A DNA stretch of 64,000 bases from Sulfitobacter sp. 20_GPM-1509m (GTDB taxonomy: Bacteria > Pseudomonadota > Alphaproteobacteria > Rhodobacterales > Rhodobacteraceae), in assembly GCF_000620505.1 (NCBI RefSeq), contig NZ_JIBC01000004.1:496001-560000 (forward strand). The letters run 5' to 3'. Below are positions 37,466 to 46,014 of this stretch, in pieces. The notes beneath the pieces were generated by a model. It was not told the origin of the DNA, did no database searches, and saw nothing but the letters and a program-made list of their open reading frames with translations. Each line of letters starts with the position of its first letter. Position 1 is the first letter of the stretch. The translations under genes and the position numbers were made by a program.

Positions 37466-38763
37466 CCGACGTGGTTTTCCCGCCTTCGCTGTGGGCTGAC
37501 ACAGCGCCGCCGCGCGCTGTTGCCCCATCGCTGGAAGGCACGGTCGAGACAGACGTGGCCGTAATCGGCGGCGGCTTCACCGGCCTTTCAGCAGCCATTG
37601 AAGTGGCCCGAAACGGCGGATCGGTCACCGTGTTGGAAGGCAAGGCCGTCGGTTGGGGCGCTTCGGGGCGCAACAACGGGCAAGTCATCCCGATCCTCAC
37701 CTCTGCCGAGCCTGCTGTCTGGATCAAACGATATGGCGCCGCAGGCGAACGGATGGTTCAGCTGATCGGCAACTCGGCCAGCATCCTGTTCGATCTGGTC
37801 CGCGAATTCGACATGAAGGCCGAAGCCGAACAGACAGGCTGGTTCCAGCCCGCCCACAGCCCGGGCCGCGTGAAACTGTGCCAGACACGGGTCGACACAT
37901 GGCAACGCCACGGCTTTCCGGCCGAGTTCAAAACCGCCGAAGAGACACGCGAAATCCTGGGCAGCGATTTCTGGTACGGCGGGATGCTGAACCCGACCGG
38001 CGGGCACATCAACCCGCTCGCGCTGGCCCGTGCCATGGCCAAAACGGCGGAAGAGCTGAACGCCAAAGTCTATGAAAACTCGGCTGTCACCAGCTATGAA
38101 CGCGTCGGTGCGCAGTGGATCATTCGCACCGCCACAGGCATTGTAAAGGCGCGCGCTTTGATCCTGGCAACCAATGCCTATACCGGAGAACTGGTGCCAT
38201 CGCTGGCGCCGCGACTGGCGAAATCCATCATCCCGGTGCTCAGTTGGCAGATGGCCACGCAGCCCTTGGGCGACAACCTGCGCCGAACCATCCTGCCCGG
38301 TCGGCAGGCTGTGTCCGACACCCGTGGCGATCTGCGGTTTTTCCGTTACGACGCCCGCAACCGCTTGATCACAGGCGGCGCGGTCATGGGCAGCCATGAC
38401 GTGGTCAATCGCGTCCGCGCCAAGGCTGCACGCAGTCTGGGCGAAGCCTTCCCCGAACTGGGCACGCCTGAAATGACCCACGTTTGGTCCGGCTACATCG
38501 GCATGAACTGGGATCGTTTCCCGCGCATTCACCGGCTTGGTACAGATGGCTGGGCCTGGATCGGCTGCAACGGCCGCGGCGTGGCCTTTGGCACGGCAAT
38601 GGGCCGCGAGCTGGCCCGAGCGGCCACCGGTACGAGTGAAAACGAACTCGCCCTGCCTGTGACCGAACCGCGCCCCTTCCCCATTCACAGCATCGCCCGC
38701 CGCGTTGCACCCACCTATCTCGCATGGTTGAAACGCAAAGACCTGAGCGAGCCCAAACAATAA
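37462..38763 (+). CDS. FAD-dependent oxidoreductase (DAO/glycine oxidase-like)
   Basis: The 433-residue flavoprotein has the dinucleotide motif VAVIGGGFTGLSAAIEVARNGGSVTVLEG, then GWGASGRNNGQVIP and a C-terminal GWAWIGCNGRGVAFGTAMGRELA. These fit the DAO family, closest to gamma-glutamylputrescine oxidoreductase and related amine or imino-acid oxidases. A GTG start at 37462 overlaps the stop of the PLP-enzyme gene, and CAGGAG precedes it. It should oxidise an amino or imino acid derived from the imported compound. Confidence 0.87.
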   Translation: MTDVVFPPSLWADTAPPRAVAPSLEGTVETDVAVIGGGFTGLSAAIEVARNGGSVTVLEGKAVGWGASGRNNGQVIPILTSAEPAVWIKRYGAAGERMVQLIGNSASILFDLVREFDMKAEAEQTGWFQPAHSPGRVKLCQTRVDTWQRHGFPAEFKTAEETREILGSDFWYGGMLNPTGGHINPLALARAMAKTAEELNAKVYENSAVTSYERVGAQWIIRTATGIVKARALILATNAYTGELVPSLAPRLAKSIIPVLSWQMATQPLGDNLRRTILPGRQAVSDTRGDLRFFRYDARNRLITGGAVMGSHDVVNRVRAKAARSLGEAFPELGTPEMTHVWSGYIGMNWDRFPRIHRLGTDGWAWIGCNGRGVAFGTAMGRELARAATGTSENELALPVTEPRPFPIHSIARRVAPTYLAWLKRKDLSEPKQ

Positions 38764-38777
38764 GGAGTCACCCGACG

Positions 38778-39284
38778 ATGACCGATACCAACACCTCTGA
38801 CGGTCTGGACGTGAACAGCGTTCCGATCCTGCTGCGCCGCAAGATCGAGGCAATGATCCTCAAGCATGTGCTGGAGGTGATCACCGACCGCACCGACCGC
38901 GCCGAGGCCGAAGCCGTCATCGGCGAGACCTGCTCGCGCTCGGCCATCGAGCAGGGCAAGCAATTGGCGGATGCCCTGGGCCACACACCCGACCTGACCG
39001 ATTTCGCCGCGATCCAGCCGAACTGGACCCGCGAAGATGCGCTGCGGATTGATACGCTGAACGCCACCGAAGAGGCGCTGGACTTTAACGTCACCCGCTG
39101 CCGCTACTCTGAAATGTACAAGGAAATGGGGCTGGGCGACATTGGCCACCTGCTGTCGTGCAACCGCGACGGCGATTTCTGCATCGGCTACAATCCCGAC
39201 ATGGAACTGACCCGCACCCAGACCATCATGAAAGGCGCAAGCCATTGTGATTTCCGTTACCGCATGAAGAACAAGGACGCCTGA
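38778..39284 (+). CDS. L-2-amino-thiazoline-4-carboxylic acid hydrolase family protein
   Basis: The 168-residue protein matches the ATC-hydrolase family, whose characterised member opens the thiazoline ring of 2-amino-thiazoline-4-carboxylate in the route to L-cysteine. Conserved landmarks here are NVTRCRYSEMYKEMG, LLSCNRDGDFCIGYNP, and the C-terminal GASHCDFRYRMK with the family Cys-Asp-Phe-Arg. TAAGGAGT gives a strong ribosome site. An M20 amidohydrolase follows 3 bases later, which parallels the hydrolase and carbamoyl-cysteine amidase pair of Pseudomonas. The true substrate here is unknown; related amide or ring-opening reactions are possible. Confidence 0.8.
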   Translation: MTDTNTSDGLDVNSVPILLRRKIEAMILKHVLEVITDRTDRAEAEAVIGETCSRSAIEQGKQLADALGHTPDLTDFAAIQPNWTREDALRIDTLNATEEALDFNVTRCRYSEMYKEMGLGDIGHLLSCNRDGDFCIGYNPDMELTRTQTIMKGASHCDFRYRMKNKDA

Positions 39285-39287
39285 GCC

Positions 39288-40472
39288 ATGGCCGTTGAAA
39301 ACTGGGTCGCCAAACATGTCGAATCCCTGACCGCATTCCGCCGCGATCTGCATCAGAACCCGGAACTGCTGTATGATGTGACCCGCACGGCGGCCACCGT
39401 CGCCGATGCGCTCCGCGCCGCTGGCGTCGACGAAGTGGTCGAGGGGATCGGACGCACTGGCGTCGTTGGCGTTATCCATGGTCAGACAAACACATCTGGC
39501 CGGACAATCGGCCTGCGGGCGGATATGGACGCTTTGCCGATCGTCGAGGCCACAGGCAAACCCTGGGCGTCGAAGGTAGACGGCAAAATGCACGCCTGCG
39601 GCCACGACGGCCACACCACCATGCTGCTGGGTGCAGCCCGCCAGTTGGCGGAAAGCCGTGCCTTCGACGGCACCGTCATCGTCATTTTCCAACCTGCCGA
39701 GGAAGGCGGTGCGGGCGCCAAGGCAATGATCGACGATGGCCTGTTCACACGCTGGCCCTGCAACGAAGTCTATGGGATGCACAATCGCCCCAACATGCCT
39801 GTTGGTGAATTCACCATTGCGTCCGGGCCGATCATGGGCTCGGTCGACGAGGTGCGCATCACCATCGAAGGCCGCGGGGGCCATGCCGCCCGCCCTGACG
39901 AAACCATCGACACCTTCCCGATTGCAGCAGCCTTGATCCAGGCAATCCAGACCATCACCTCGCGGACCATCGACCCGATGGACAATGCGGTGGTGTCGCT
40001 GTGCACGATCCACGCAGGCAATGCGTTCAACGTGATCCCGCAAAAGATCGAGATCACCGGCACCGTGCGCACTTTGCGCGAAGAGGTCCGTTCCCACATC
40101 GAAGCCCAGCTGACAGCACTGGTGCCCCAGATCGCAGCAGGCTATGGCGCGACGGGCACGCTGGACTACATCCGCATGTACCCCGTCACCGTGAACCACG
40201 AACGCGAAACCGAACTGGCCGCCAATGCCGCGCAAGAGGTTGCAGGCATGGCGAATGTCTCGCTCGACATGCCGCCGGTTCTGGGCGGCGAGGATTTCTC
40301 GTTCTTGCTGAACGAAGTGCCGGGCGCTATGATCAACATCGGCAACGGCCCATCCGCAGGGCTGCACCACCCTGAATATGACTTTAACGATGATGTCATT
40401 GCGTGGGGCTGCTCTTACTGGACCACGCTCGTGCGTCAGCGTCTGCCCATCAACTCTGGGGCGTCGGCATAA
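39288..40472 (+). CDS. M20 family amidohydrolase (hippurate/N-acyl amino acid hydrolase-like)
   Basis: The 394-residue zinc hydrolase shows FRRDLHQNPELLYDVTRTAATVADALRAAG at the N-terminus. The metal-binding motifs HACGHDGHTTMLLGAARQLAE and FQPAEEGGAGAKAMIDDG follow, then the dimerisation part and GGEDFSFLLNEVPGAMINIGNG. It is closest to amidohydrolases acting on N-acyl, N-carbamoyl or IAA-type amides. In this operon it probably releases a free amino acid from an amide left by the ATC hydrolase-like protein. The start at 39288 is immediately downstream of the previous stop. It is the last gene of the importer operon. Confidence 0.88.
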   Translation: MAVENWVAKHVESLTAFRRDLHQNPELLYDVTRTAATVADALRAAGVDEVVEGIGRTGVVGVIHGQTNTSGRTIGLRADMDALPIVEATGKPWASKVDGKMHACGHDGHTTMLLGAARQLAESRAFDGTVIVIFQPAEEGGAGAKAMIDDGLFTRWPCNEVYGMHNRPNMPVGEFTIASGPIMGSVDEVRITIEGRGGHAARPDETIDTFPIAAALIQAIQTITSRTIDPMDNAVVSLCTIHAGNAFNVIPQKIEITGTVRTLREEVRSHIEAQLTALVPQIAAGYGATGTLDYIRMYPVTVNHERETELAANAAQEVAGMANVSLDMPPVLGGEDFSFLLNEVPGAMINIGNGPSAGLHHPEYDFNDDVIAWGCSYWTTLVRQRLPINSGASA

Positions 40473-40476
40473 CGAC

Positions 40477-40528
40477 GTGCCCGACCGGTACGGGTTCGCA
40501 AGGCAGAGAACCCGTGCCGGTCGGGCAT
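40477..40528. terminator. long hairpin between convergent operons
   Basis: GCCCGACCGGTACGGGTTC (40479-40497) pairs with its complement at 40508-40526 through 19 pairs with one G-T wobble, around a 10-base loop. It lies directly after the M20 gene and before the convergent CobW-like gene. It has no T run but can stop or stabilise transcripts in both directions. Confidence 0.75.
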
Positions 40529-40548
40529 ATGCGAACAAGAGCATATGC
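40525..40548. repeat. two GCATATGC palindromes 8 bases apart
   Basis: GCATATGC occurs at 40525-40532 and 40541-40548. Each copy is itself palindromic, and together they form a second stem-loop directly after the large hairpin. It may be an operator pair or part of the termination structure. Confidence 0.45.
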
Positions 40549-40622
40549 GCAGCCCTGGTGGCTGGAATACCCCTGTCTGCAAACTATCCCCCAACGGCAG
40601 ATCGCGGCCATAACTTGACCCT

Positions 40623-41525
40623 TCAGCGATGCGTCAACGCGTCAAGCGCCGCTGCCGCGTGGGTGGCGTCAAAGACTTTGCGGTCTCCGATCAACACAAG
40701 CTGGCAACCGTCGTCGTCCGTCTTGGGCGCACGTGCCAACGTCGCGCGGGTCCCGGTGAGTTGAAAAAGCATCCGGCTTTGATGCTGCTCGAAGCTCAGA
40801 AAACCTTTGGCCCGCAACAGGCTCGGTGCCAGTTGCGACATCACTGCCTGAAACCCTTGAAGCTCTATCGCCCCACCATGACGCCATTCCAGATAGGCAA
40901 ACCGGTCGTCTTGCAACGGCGCACGGGTGCTGTCGCGCGCGACTGGCGTGTCACGACCGACAAACGCAGAAATCGGCACGGGCAGCGCAAGGTCAAACAC
41001 GTGATATTTGCTCTGGACTGCGAATCCGGCGTGAATTGCGGCCAGGGCATCTGCGGATAGCCCCTCGGTCTTGGCCAGACAGAGAAAATCCGACTCGCGG
41101 ACTTGGGCGCGCCACAGAGGGTCACCCGACCGATCCGGCACATCTGGTGCATCAATCACGCAGACAACCGTTTCCAGCCGCGCCTGATCCCACAAAACCG
41201 GATCAATCAGCGACTGGATGACACCAGCGGGGTCGGCCACGCCGCTGGCTTCGATCACGATCAGCTCCGGATGCGGGTTTTGGCCAAGAACGATCTTCAA
41301 TGTGCGCAAGAGATCGCCCTGAAGCGAACAGCAGATGCACCCGTTCTTGAGGCCTATGACGCCGTCGGCGGCAGCATCCAGCAAAGCCGCGTCGATATTG
41401 ATCGAGCCGAAATCGTTCACGATCGCGGCGATACGCAATCCGTGTTCAGCCTGCAAAAGCTGGTTGATAAAGGTTGTCTTTCCAGCCCCCAGGAACCCGG
41501 TGACCAGAAGAACCGGAACGCTCAT
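40623..41525 (-). CDS. CobW/COG0523 family GTPase, putative metal chaperone
   Basis: The 300-residue G3E GTPase has a P-loop TGFLGAGKTTFINQLL at the N-terminus, a switch region, the metal-binding CxCC motif in NGCICCSLQGD, and an ASGVADPAGVIQSL segment. The guanine specificity motif is AKTE rather than the usual NKxD. The C-terminal COG0523 domain (GGAIELQGFQAVMSQLAPSLLRAKGFLSFE) is complete. Family members deliver Zn or Co to target enzymes. Its start overlaps the stop of a zinc-dependent N-acyl-D-amino-acid deacylase by 4 bases, so this enzyme is a plausible client. Confidence 0.85.
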   Translation of the reverse strand: MSVPVLLVTGFLGAGKTTFINQLLQAEHGLRIAAIVNDFGSINIDAALLDAAADGVIGLKNGCICCSLQGDLLRTLKIVLGQNPHPELIVIEASGVADPAGVIQSLIDPVLWDQARLETVVCVIDAPDVPDRSGDPLWRAQVRESDFLCLAKTEGLSADALAAIHAGFAVQSKYHVFDLALPVPISAFVGRDTPVARDSTRAPLQDDRFAYLEWRHGGAIELQGFQAVMSQLAPSLLRAKGFLSFEQHQSRMLFQLTGTRATLARAPKTDDDGCQLVLIGDRKVFDATHAAAALDALTHR

Positions 41526-43024
41526 GCCACGCTGCGGCGGATCGGGCGGCCCGGCGCAGCCGAGGTCTCAAGCTGTCCGTCGGCGATAACGGCAACCCCA
41601 TTGACAAACAGATACCGCACACCCTCTGCCGGGCGGTTCATCTCAACAAAGTCGGCGCGATCTGTCAGCGTGTCCATGTCAAAGACAACCAGATCCGCAT
41701 CACAGCCTTCCTGCACGCGTACCTTTCTGGCAATCTGCGGCGCGCAACCTTCGATCACCCGCGCGGGCAGGATCGTGCATTTCTTCAACCCCTCCATCAA
41801 GGTCATCACGCCCCGTTCGCGCACATATTCCCGCAAGAACCGCGTAAACGTGCCGGATGACCTGGGATGCGCAGAAAGACCGTCGGGCAAGGGCCAGTCC
41901 AGTCCCTCATAGATGCTGCCATCCGCGTTGACCCAAGGCATGGCATCCGACGCGATGGACCCTGCAGGAAAGGTCACCGACATATCCAACAGGCGGCGGT
42001 GCTCTTCGTTCACTTCCACATCCAGATAATGCCACATCACCAGATCGGTCGGCGATGCTTCCCTTGCCCGTTCGATATCTTCGCGGCCTGTAAAACGGTG
42101 GTGGTTGTGGACCAGTTCGACGTTGGAATATTCGCTGCCTGTCCGTTTGGTGAAATCGGGATCGACAAAGAACCCCGCGCTGACCACCGTGGCACCTGTG
42201 CCATAGGGATAAGCCTCGGTCGTGACGGGCAGCCCCTGTTCCTGTGCTTTGGCCACCAGTTCGGTGACCCGTTCGATGTCCATCAACGACGTGGAGTTCA
42301 GGTGGCAAATATGCATATGCGCGCCGGTCGCACCCGCCAATCCGATCAGGCGCACATAGCTGTCGACCGAACTTTGCGGATCGATATTACTGAGATAGGC
42401 GATGTGGGTGAAGGTCGGCGTGCCGTATTCGAACGCCAGGTCGCAAATGTCGCTCATCTCTTTCACGCCTGCGCCCGGCGCGTAACCATTGGGCAGGCCG
42501 ATGCCGATAGCCCCCTCGTCCAACCCCTGGCGCACATGGGCCACGATCTCTTTGGTCTGCTGAGGGTCCGCAGCCTCGGTTGACCACCGCATGTCATCGG
42601 CCCCGGCCCCCATCTGGTCGATGGGATGGACCGACGGATCCAGCTCAATGGCCCCCATGACCGCCTTGCGCCCGAATATCCAGGCCGCCGCAGTCCCATA
42701 ATTCAACGCGCGCGGGATTTCGGCTTGCCGGTCGTACCAACCCGCAACCGGCAAGGCACCCACTTCAAGCTCGAGCGAGGTGGTGACACCGTCAAAGGCC
42801 TGCATCCTGTCGGCAGCCACCGACTGGCCATGGGCGTGAATGTCCAGAAAACCGGGCGCCACGATCAGACCGGTTGCGTCGATCTCATGGGTGCAGTTCG
42901 CGTCGATGGTGCCAATCCTGGCGATGGTCCCATCCTTGATGGCAACGTCACAGGTCTGGTCAAAGCCTGTTTCCGGGTCCATCACGCGGCCCCCACGAAT
43001 GATGATATCGAATGCGTCGGCCAT
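41522..43024 (-). CDS. N-acyl-D-amino-acid deacylase (amidohydrolase superfamily)
   Basis: The 500-residue enzyme starts FDIIIRGGRVMDPETG and has the amidohydrolase HAH-type motif in FLDIHAHGQSV, then GATGAHMHICHLNS, and a C-terminal ILPARVIEG and KVRVQEGCDADLVVFDMDTL. These are D-aminoacylase/NADAA-type features: Zn-dependent removal of acyl groups from N-acyl-D-amino acids, giving free D-amino acids. The start at 43024 follows AAGGAGCCTGTG on this strand. It lies between an MlrC-like M81 gene and a CobW-like GTPase gene, and upstream is a FAD amino-acid oxidoreductase that could use the released D-amino acid. Confidence 0.85.
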   Translation of the reverse strand: MADAFDIIIRGGRVMDPETGFDQTCDVAIKDGTIARIGTIDANCTHEIDATGLIVAPGFLDIHAHGQSVAADRMQAFDGVTTSLELEVGALPVAGWYDRQAEIPRALNYGTAAAWIFGRKAVMGAIELDPSVHPIDQMGAGADDMRWSTEAADPQQTKEIVAHVRQGLDEGAIGIGLPNGYAPGAGVKEMSDICDLAFEYGTPTFTHIAYLSNIDPQSSVDSYVRLIGLAGATGAHMHICHLNSTSLMDIERVTELVAKAQEQGLPVTTEAYPYGTGATVVSAGFFVDPDFTKRTGSEYSNVELVHNHHRFTGREDIERAREASPTDLVMWHYLDVEVNEEHRRLLDMSVTFPAGSIASDAMPWVNADGSIYEGLDWPLPDGLSAHPRSSGTFTRFLREYVRERGVMTLMEGLKKCTILPARVIEGCAPQIARKVRVQEGCDADLVVFDMDTLTDRADFVEMNRPAEGVRYLFVNGVAVIADGQLETSAAPGRPIRRSVA

Positions 43025-43037
43025 CACAGGCTCCTTG

Positions 43038-44486
43038 TCATGCAAAGGGGTTTTCGATCTTGGGCCAGTAATTCCCGTCCCGCTTTGTAAAGGGCACAAT
43101 CGTGAAATCGGGAGTGATCGCACCTGGCGTGCCCAGATGGATGACCTCAGCCGCAATCGGCGCAAAGCCGTCGTAGAAATGCTGCGACGACTTGACGACG
43201 ATGTATTTCATTCGCGTCAGATCCATGCCCGTATTTTCAAAGGCTTCCGGATGGAACGTCTGGGTGCGCTTGGTGTTTACAATGACGTGCAGGCCATCGC
43301 TTTCCAGCCAGACACAATCGCCCATGTTCATTGCTGCCGTGCCCAGATGCTGCACCGCATCGCGGGCGATACCGCGCACCGTTACGTTCATATCGACGGG
43401 ATCCCCCGACATCAGACCGATCTTGCCGCCAATGCGCACCTGCATTTCGGCGCCCACGCCTGCGTCCATACACATCCCGACAAGGACAGGGTCCCAGAAT
43501 GTGCCAAGCGCGATATCGGTCAGCCCCCTGTCCAATGCGGCCCTGAGAACGAAAGTTGAATCCGACGGTGCCCCCCCGCCCGCATTGTCCGCAAAATCGG
43601 CCAGCACAACCGGCCCTTGGCTCAGGGCCACAGCGCGGTCCAACCCTTCGTCCATACCGGGGAATGTCCGCAACTGGCCGCGCATCTGCCAAAGCTCGGC
43701 CCCCAGTTCTTGGGCGCGTTGCTGTGCCAAATCGGGATCACCATCCGTGATAACCAAGGTGCGCGTGCCACAGCGGGGATTGTCCCCCCACGGGAACCCG
43801 TGCACCAACGAGACAGACAGGACCCCGTTCTTGCCCTCCATCGCCGACATGCGGTCGACATAGCTGCGCACAGGCTCGAACGGCGTGTGATACATGGCCA
43901 TCATGCGGCAGTCATAATCCCGCATGACAGGCCGCGTTTCACCGGCGGCTGCATCCGCACAGACCGTAAACAACTCCTGGGCGCGTTCCACCACGTCCAC
44001 GTGGGGGTATTCCTTGTAGCAGATGATCGCGGTGGCGTTGTCCAGCATCTGCTCTGTCAGGTGACAATGCGGGTCCAGCTCCAGCCCGATTGTGGCATCC
44101 GGCCCGACGATCTCACGCATACGGGCCATCATGTCACCCTCGCAGTCATCATAACCTTGGGCGATCATCGCGCCATGCATCGACATCAAAACCACATCGA
44201 CAGGCATCGCGGCCCGCAGGTCATCCAGAATGTCATCGCGCATGGTCTCATAGACCTCGCGCACTGTTGGACCGGCCGGTTGGGCGTAGGTTGCCAACCC
44301 TTCGGCGACCTCCCACCCCAGCGCTTCGGCCCGCTGCCGCCAGACAGTGACGGCCGCCGCATAAAGCCCCGCCTCGCCCCGCGATGCAGTTTTGGTGTGC
44401 AGGTGTTCCCTGAACCCGCTCCACCCGGTTGGAATGGGCGAGAATGAATTGGTTTCGGTCGCAAGCGACGCCATGAACAGTTTCAT
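43038..44486 (-). CDS. M81 family metallopeptidase (MlrC-like)
   Basis: The 482-residue protein begins MKLFMASLATETNSFSPIPTGWSGFREH and has LMSMHGAMIAQGYDDCEGDMMARMR and DPHCHLTEQMLDNA, the M81/MlrC pattern. MlrC acts on the linear breakdown peptide of microcystin in sphingomonads; most relatives occur next to uptake systems and act on unknown amide substrates. Zn ligands are expected in DPHCHLT and MHG. The ATG at 44486 overlaps the DctQ-like gene by 4 bases. In this operon it may hydrolyse the imported compound before deacylation. Confidence 0.85.
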   Translation of the reverse strand: MKLFMASLATETNSFSPIPTGWSGFREHLHTKTASRGEAGLYAAAVTVWRQRAEALGWEVAEGLATYAQPAGPTVREVYETMRDDILDDLRAAMPVDVVLMSMHGAMIAQGYDDCEGDMMARMREIVGPDATIGLELDPHCHLTEQMLDNATAIICYKEYPHVDVVERAQELFTVCADAAAGETRPVMRDYDCRMMAMYHTPFEPVRSYVDRMSAMEGKNGVLSVSLVHGFPWGDNPRCGTRTLVITDGDPDLAQQRAQELGAELWQMRGQLRTFPGMDEGLDRAVALSQGPVVLADFADNAGGGAPSDSTFVLRAALDRGLTDIALGTFWDPVLVGMCMDAGVGAEMQVRIGGKIGLMSGDPVDMNVTVRGIARDAVQHLGTAAMNMGDCVWLESDGLHVIVNTKRTQTFHPEAFENTGMDLTRMKYIVVKSSQHFYDGFAPIAAEVIHLGTPGAITPDFTIVPFTKRDGNYWPKIENPFA

Positions 44487-45007
44487 TTCAGTTCCTTGGA
44501 CTCGGTTAACGCTCTGGCCACATCTGCGACGACGTGCAGGAGAATAAGTGTAAAGGCGAGCGGGATGGCGATGCCGAAAACCACCATCGGCAGGTCCATC
44601 GTTTCGGTCTGCCGTCCCGCAAGACGGGCAAGATAGCCACGCGCCGGGTTGGCACCCGGCCCGAAAAAGCTGAACCACAGGATCGGCAAGGCAAAGCAAC
44701 ACACCCCGAACGCCCGGAAAAGCGTAAACACCACGCCTTTGACCCCCACAGCCGAAAGGGCTTCGGGGAACAGTGTCGGATCAAGCCGTCGGCGAAAGGC
44801 ACAGGATGCGCCCAGCAACCCGCCCCAGACCATCGAGAACCGTGCCAGCTCCTCTGTCCAGATCGGCGGTTGGTTCAGAAGATAGCGGGCGATGACCTGC
44901 CAGCCGGCTGCCGCCAGCATGATGGCGACGGCCAGAGCCGCCCCCACCAGTGCCACACGGTTCAGACCGTCAGACAGCTTGTTCAGCATATCGGAAACCG
45001 CCCGCAT
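44483..45007 (-). CDS. TRAP transporter small permease (DctQ)
   Basis: The 174-residue protein has four membrane segments (VALVGAALAVAIMLAAAGW, PPIWTEELARFSMVWGGLLGASCAF, VVFTLFRAFGVCCFALPILWFSFF and LPMVVFGIAIPLAFTLILLHVV). It is the small membrane subunit that pairs with DctM. It is translated with DctP from a 3-base gap and overlaps the MlrC-like gene by 4 bases. Confidence 0.88.
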   Translation of the reverse strand: MRAVSDMLNKLSDGLNRVALVGAALAVAIMLAAAGWQVIARYLLNQPPIWTEELARFSMVWGGLLGASCAFRRRLDPTLFPEALSAVGVKGVVFTLFRAFGVCCFALPILWFSFFGPGANPARGYLARLAGRQTETMDLPMVVFGIAIPLAFTLILLHVVADVARALTESKELK

Positions 45008-45010
45008 CGC

Positions 45011-45982
45011 TCAGCGTCCTACCGCTGCGTTCCAAGCGTCAAGCGCCCCTTCGGGCATATCTGTCGCTTCGTAGATAGGCTGGCTGGCGGCGCGAAACTT
45101 TTCACGTTCTTCCGGCGACAGTTCGATCACCTCGATACCCGCTTCTTCCAGTTGTTTCAGCACGGCAGCATCATCCGAAACCAGCTTGCGGTTTGCATCA
45201 TGGGCTGCTTTCACCGCTTTGGTGACAATCTCGCGTTCTTCATCCGAGAGGCTCTGATACCAATCCTCCGACGCAATCGCGACGCGCACCGAGGGGCTCA
45301 TCTCAGCGTTGGTGAAATAGTTGATGAACGCAGTATGCCCGTATGTCAGCGGCACGAATGCAGGGTTGATGTACCCACCTGCAACACCGGTTTGCAGCGC
45401 GTTTGGCACTTCGGACCATGACACGATTGTGCCCTTGGACCCCCATTGCTCGAACGTGTTGATCTGCACTTCGTCCAATGCGCGCATCCGCACGTTCTGC
45501 ATGTCTTCAAACTTGCGGATCGGCACTTCGGTTGTGAAAATTCCCGTCGCGGTCCCGGTCATGACCAGATCGAGAACACGCACGCCCTTGGGCGTGGTGC
45601 CCGCGTTGATACGCTCAAGCATGCCGCCCTGCTCCAGCGCCATATCAAGCTGTGCGAGATCGTCGAAGAAATAAGGCATCGACGCGCCGGAAATCGTGCC
45701 GTCCAACGTGCCCGCGGATTTGGCATCAGACATCGAGACTTCGAGAAGTCCCTGGCTGACCTGGTCAAGCCGCTCGGCTTCTTCGCCCAGCGAATTGCGC
45801 TCGTACTCTTCGGCGTCCATACCGTTTTCGTTCAGGTAGTTGCCAAAGGTATGGGCCCAGACATAGGTGCCCGATTTCTCGAGGTCCGGCGGGCTGTCCA
45901 GCGCGATCTTGATCTGTGCGGCGGCGGGCATTGCCAATGCGACAACGAGCGCAGAGGCTGCAAATGCTGAAGTGAGTTTCAT
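45011..45982 (-). CDS. TRAP transporter solute-binding protein (DctP)
   Basis: The 323-residue periplasmic protein has a signal peptide (MKLTSAFAASALVVALAMPAAA), and then DctP features: GTYVWAHTFGNYLNENG, QVSQGLLEVSMSDAKSAG, and MQNVRMRALDEVQINTFEQWGSKGTIVSWSEVPNALQTG, which contains the Arg-carboxylate region common to TRAP ligands. It probably binds a carboxylate-bearing substrate such as an N-acyl amino acid. It lies between the DctQ and DctM genes. Confidence 0.9.
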   Translation of the reverse strand: MKLTSAFAASALVVALAMPAAAQIKIALDSPPDLEKSGTYVWAHTFGNYLNENGMDAEEYERNSLGEEAERLDQVSQGLLEVSMSDAKSAGTLDGTISGASMPYFFDDLAQLDMALEQGGMLERINAGTTPKGVRVLDLVMTGTATGIFTTEVPIRKFEDMQNVRMRALDEVQINTFEQWGSKGTIVSWSEVPNALQTGVAGGYINPAFVPLTYGHTAFINYFTNAEMSPSVRVAIASEDWYQSLSDEEREIVTKAVKAAHDANRKLVSDDAAVLKQLEEAGIEVIELSPEEREKFRAASQPIYEATDMPEGALDAWNAAVGR

Positions 45983-46014
45983 TTTCTTTCCTTCCCTGAT
46001 TGTTCAGTTTTTGG

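Noticed and set aside
38715-40544. Minus-strand frame of about 600 codons across the ATC hydrolase-like and M20 genes.
   Set aside because: It spans two real genes with ribosome sites on the plus strand and has no family similarity.
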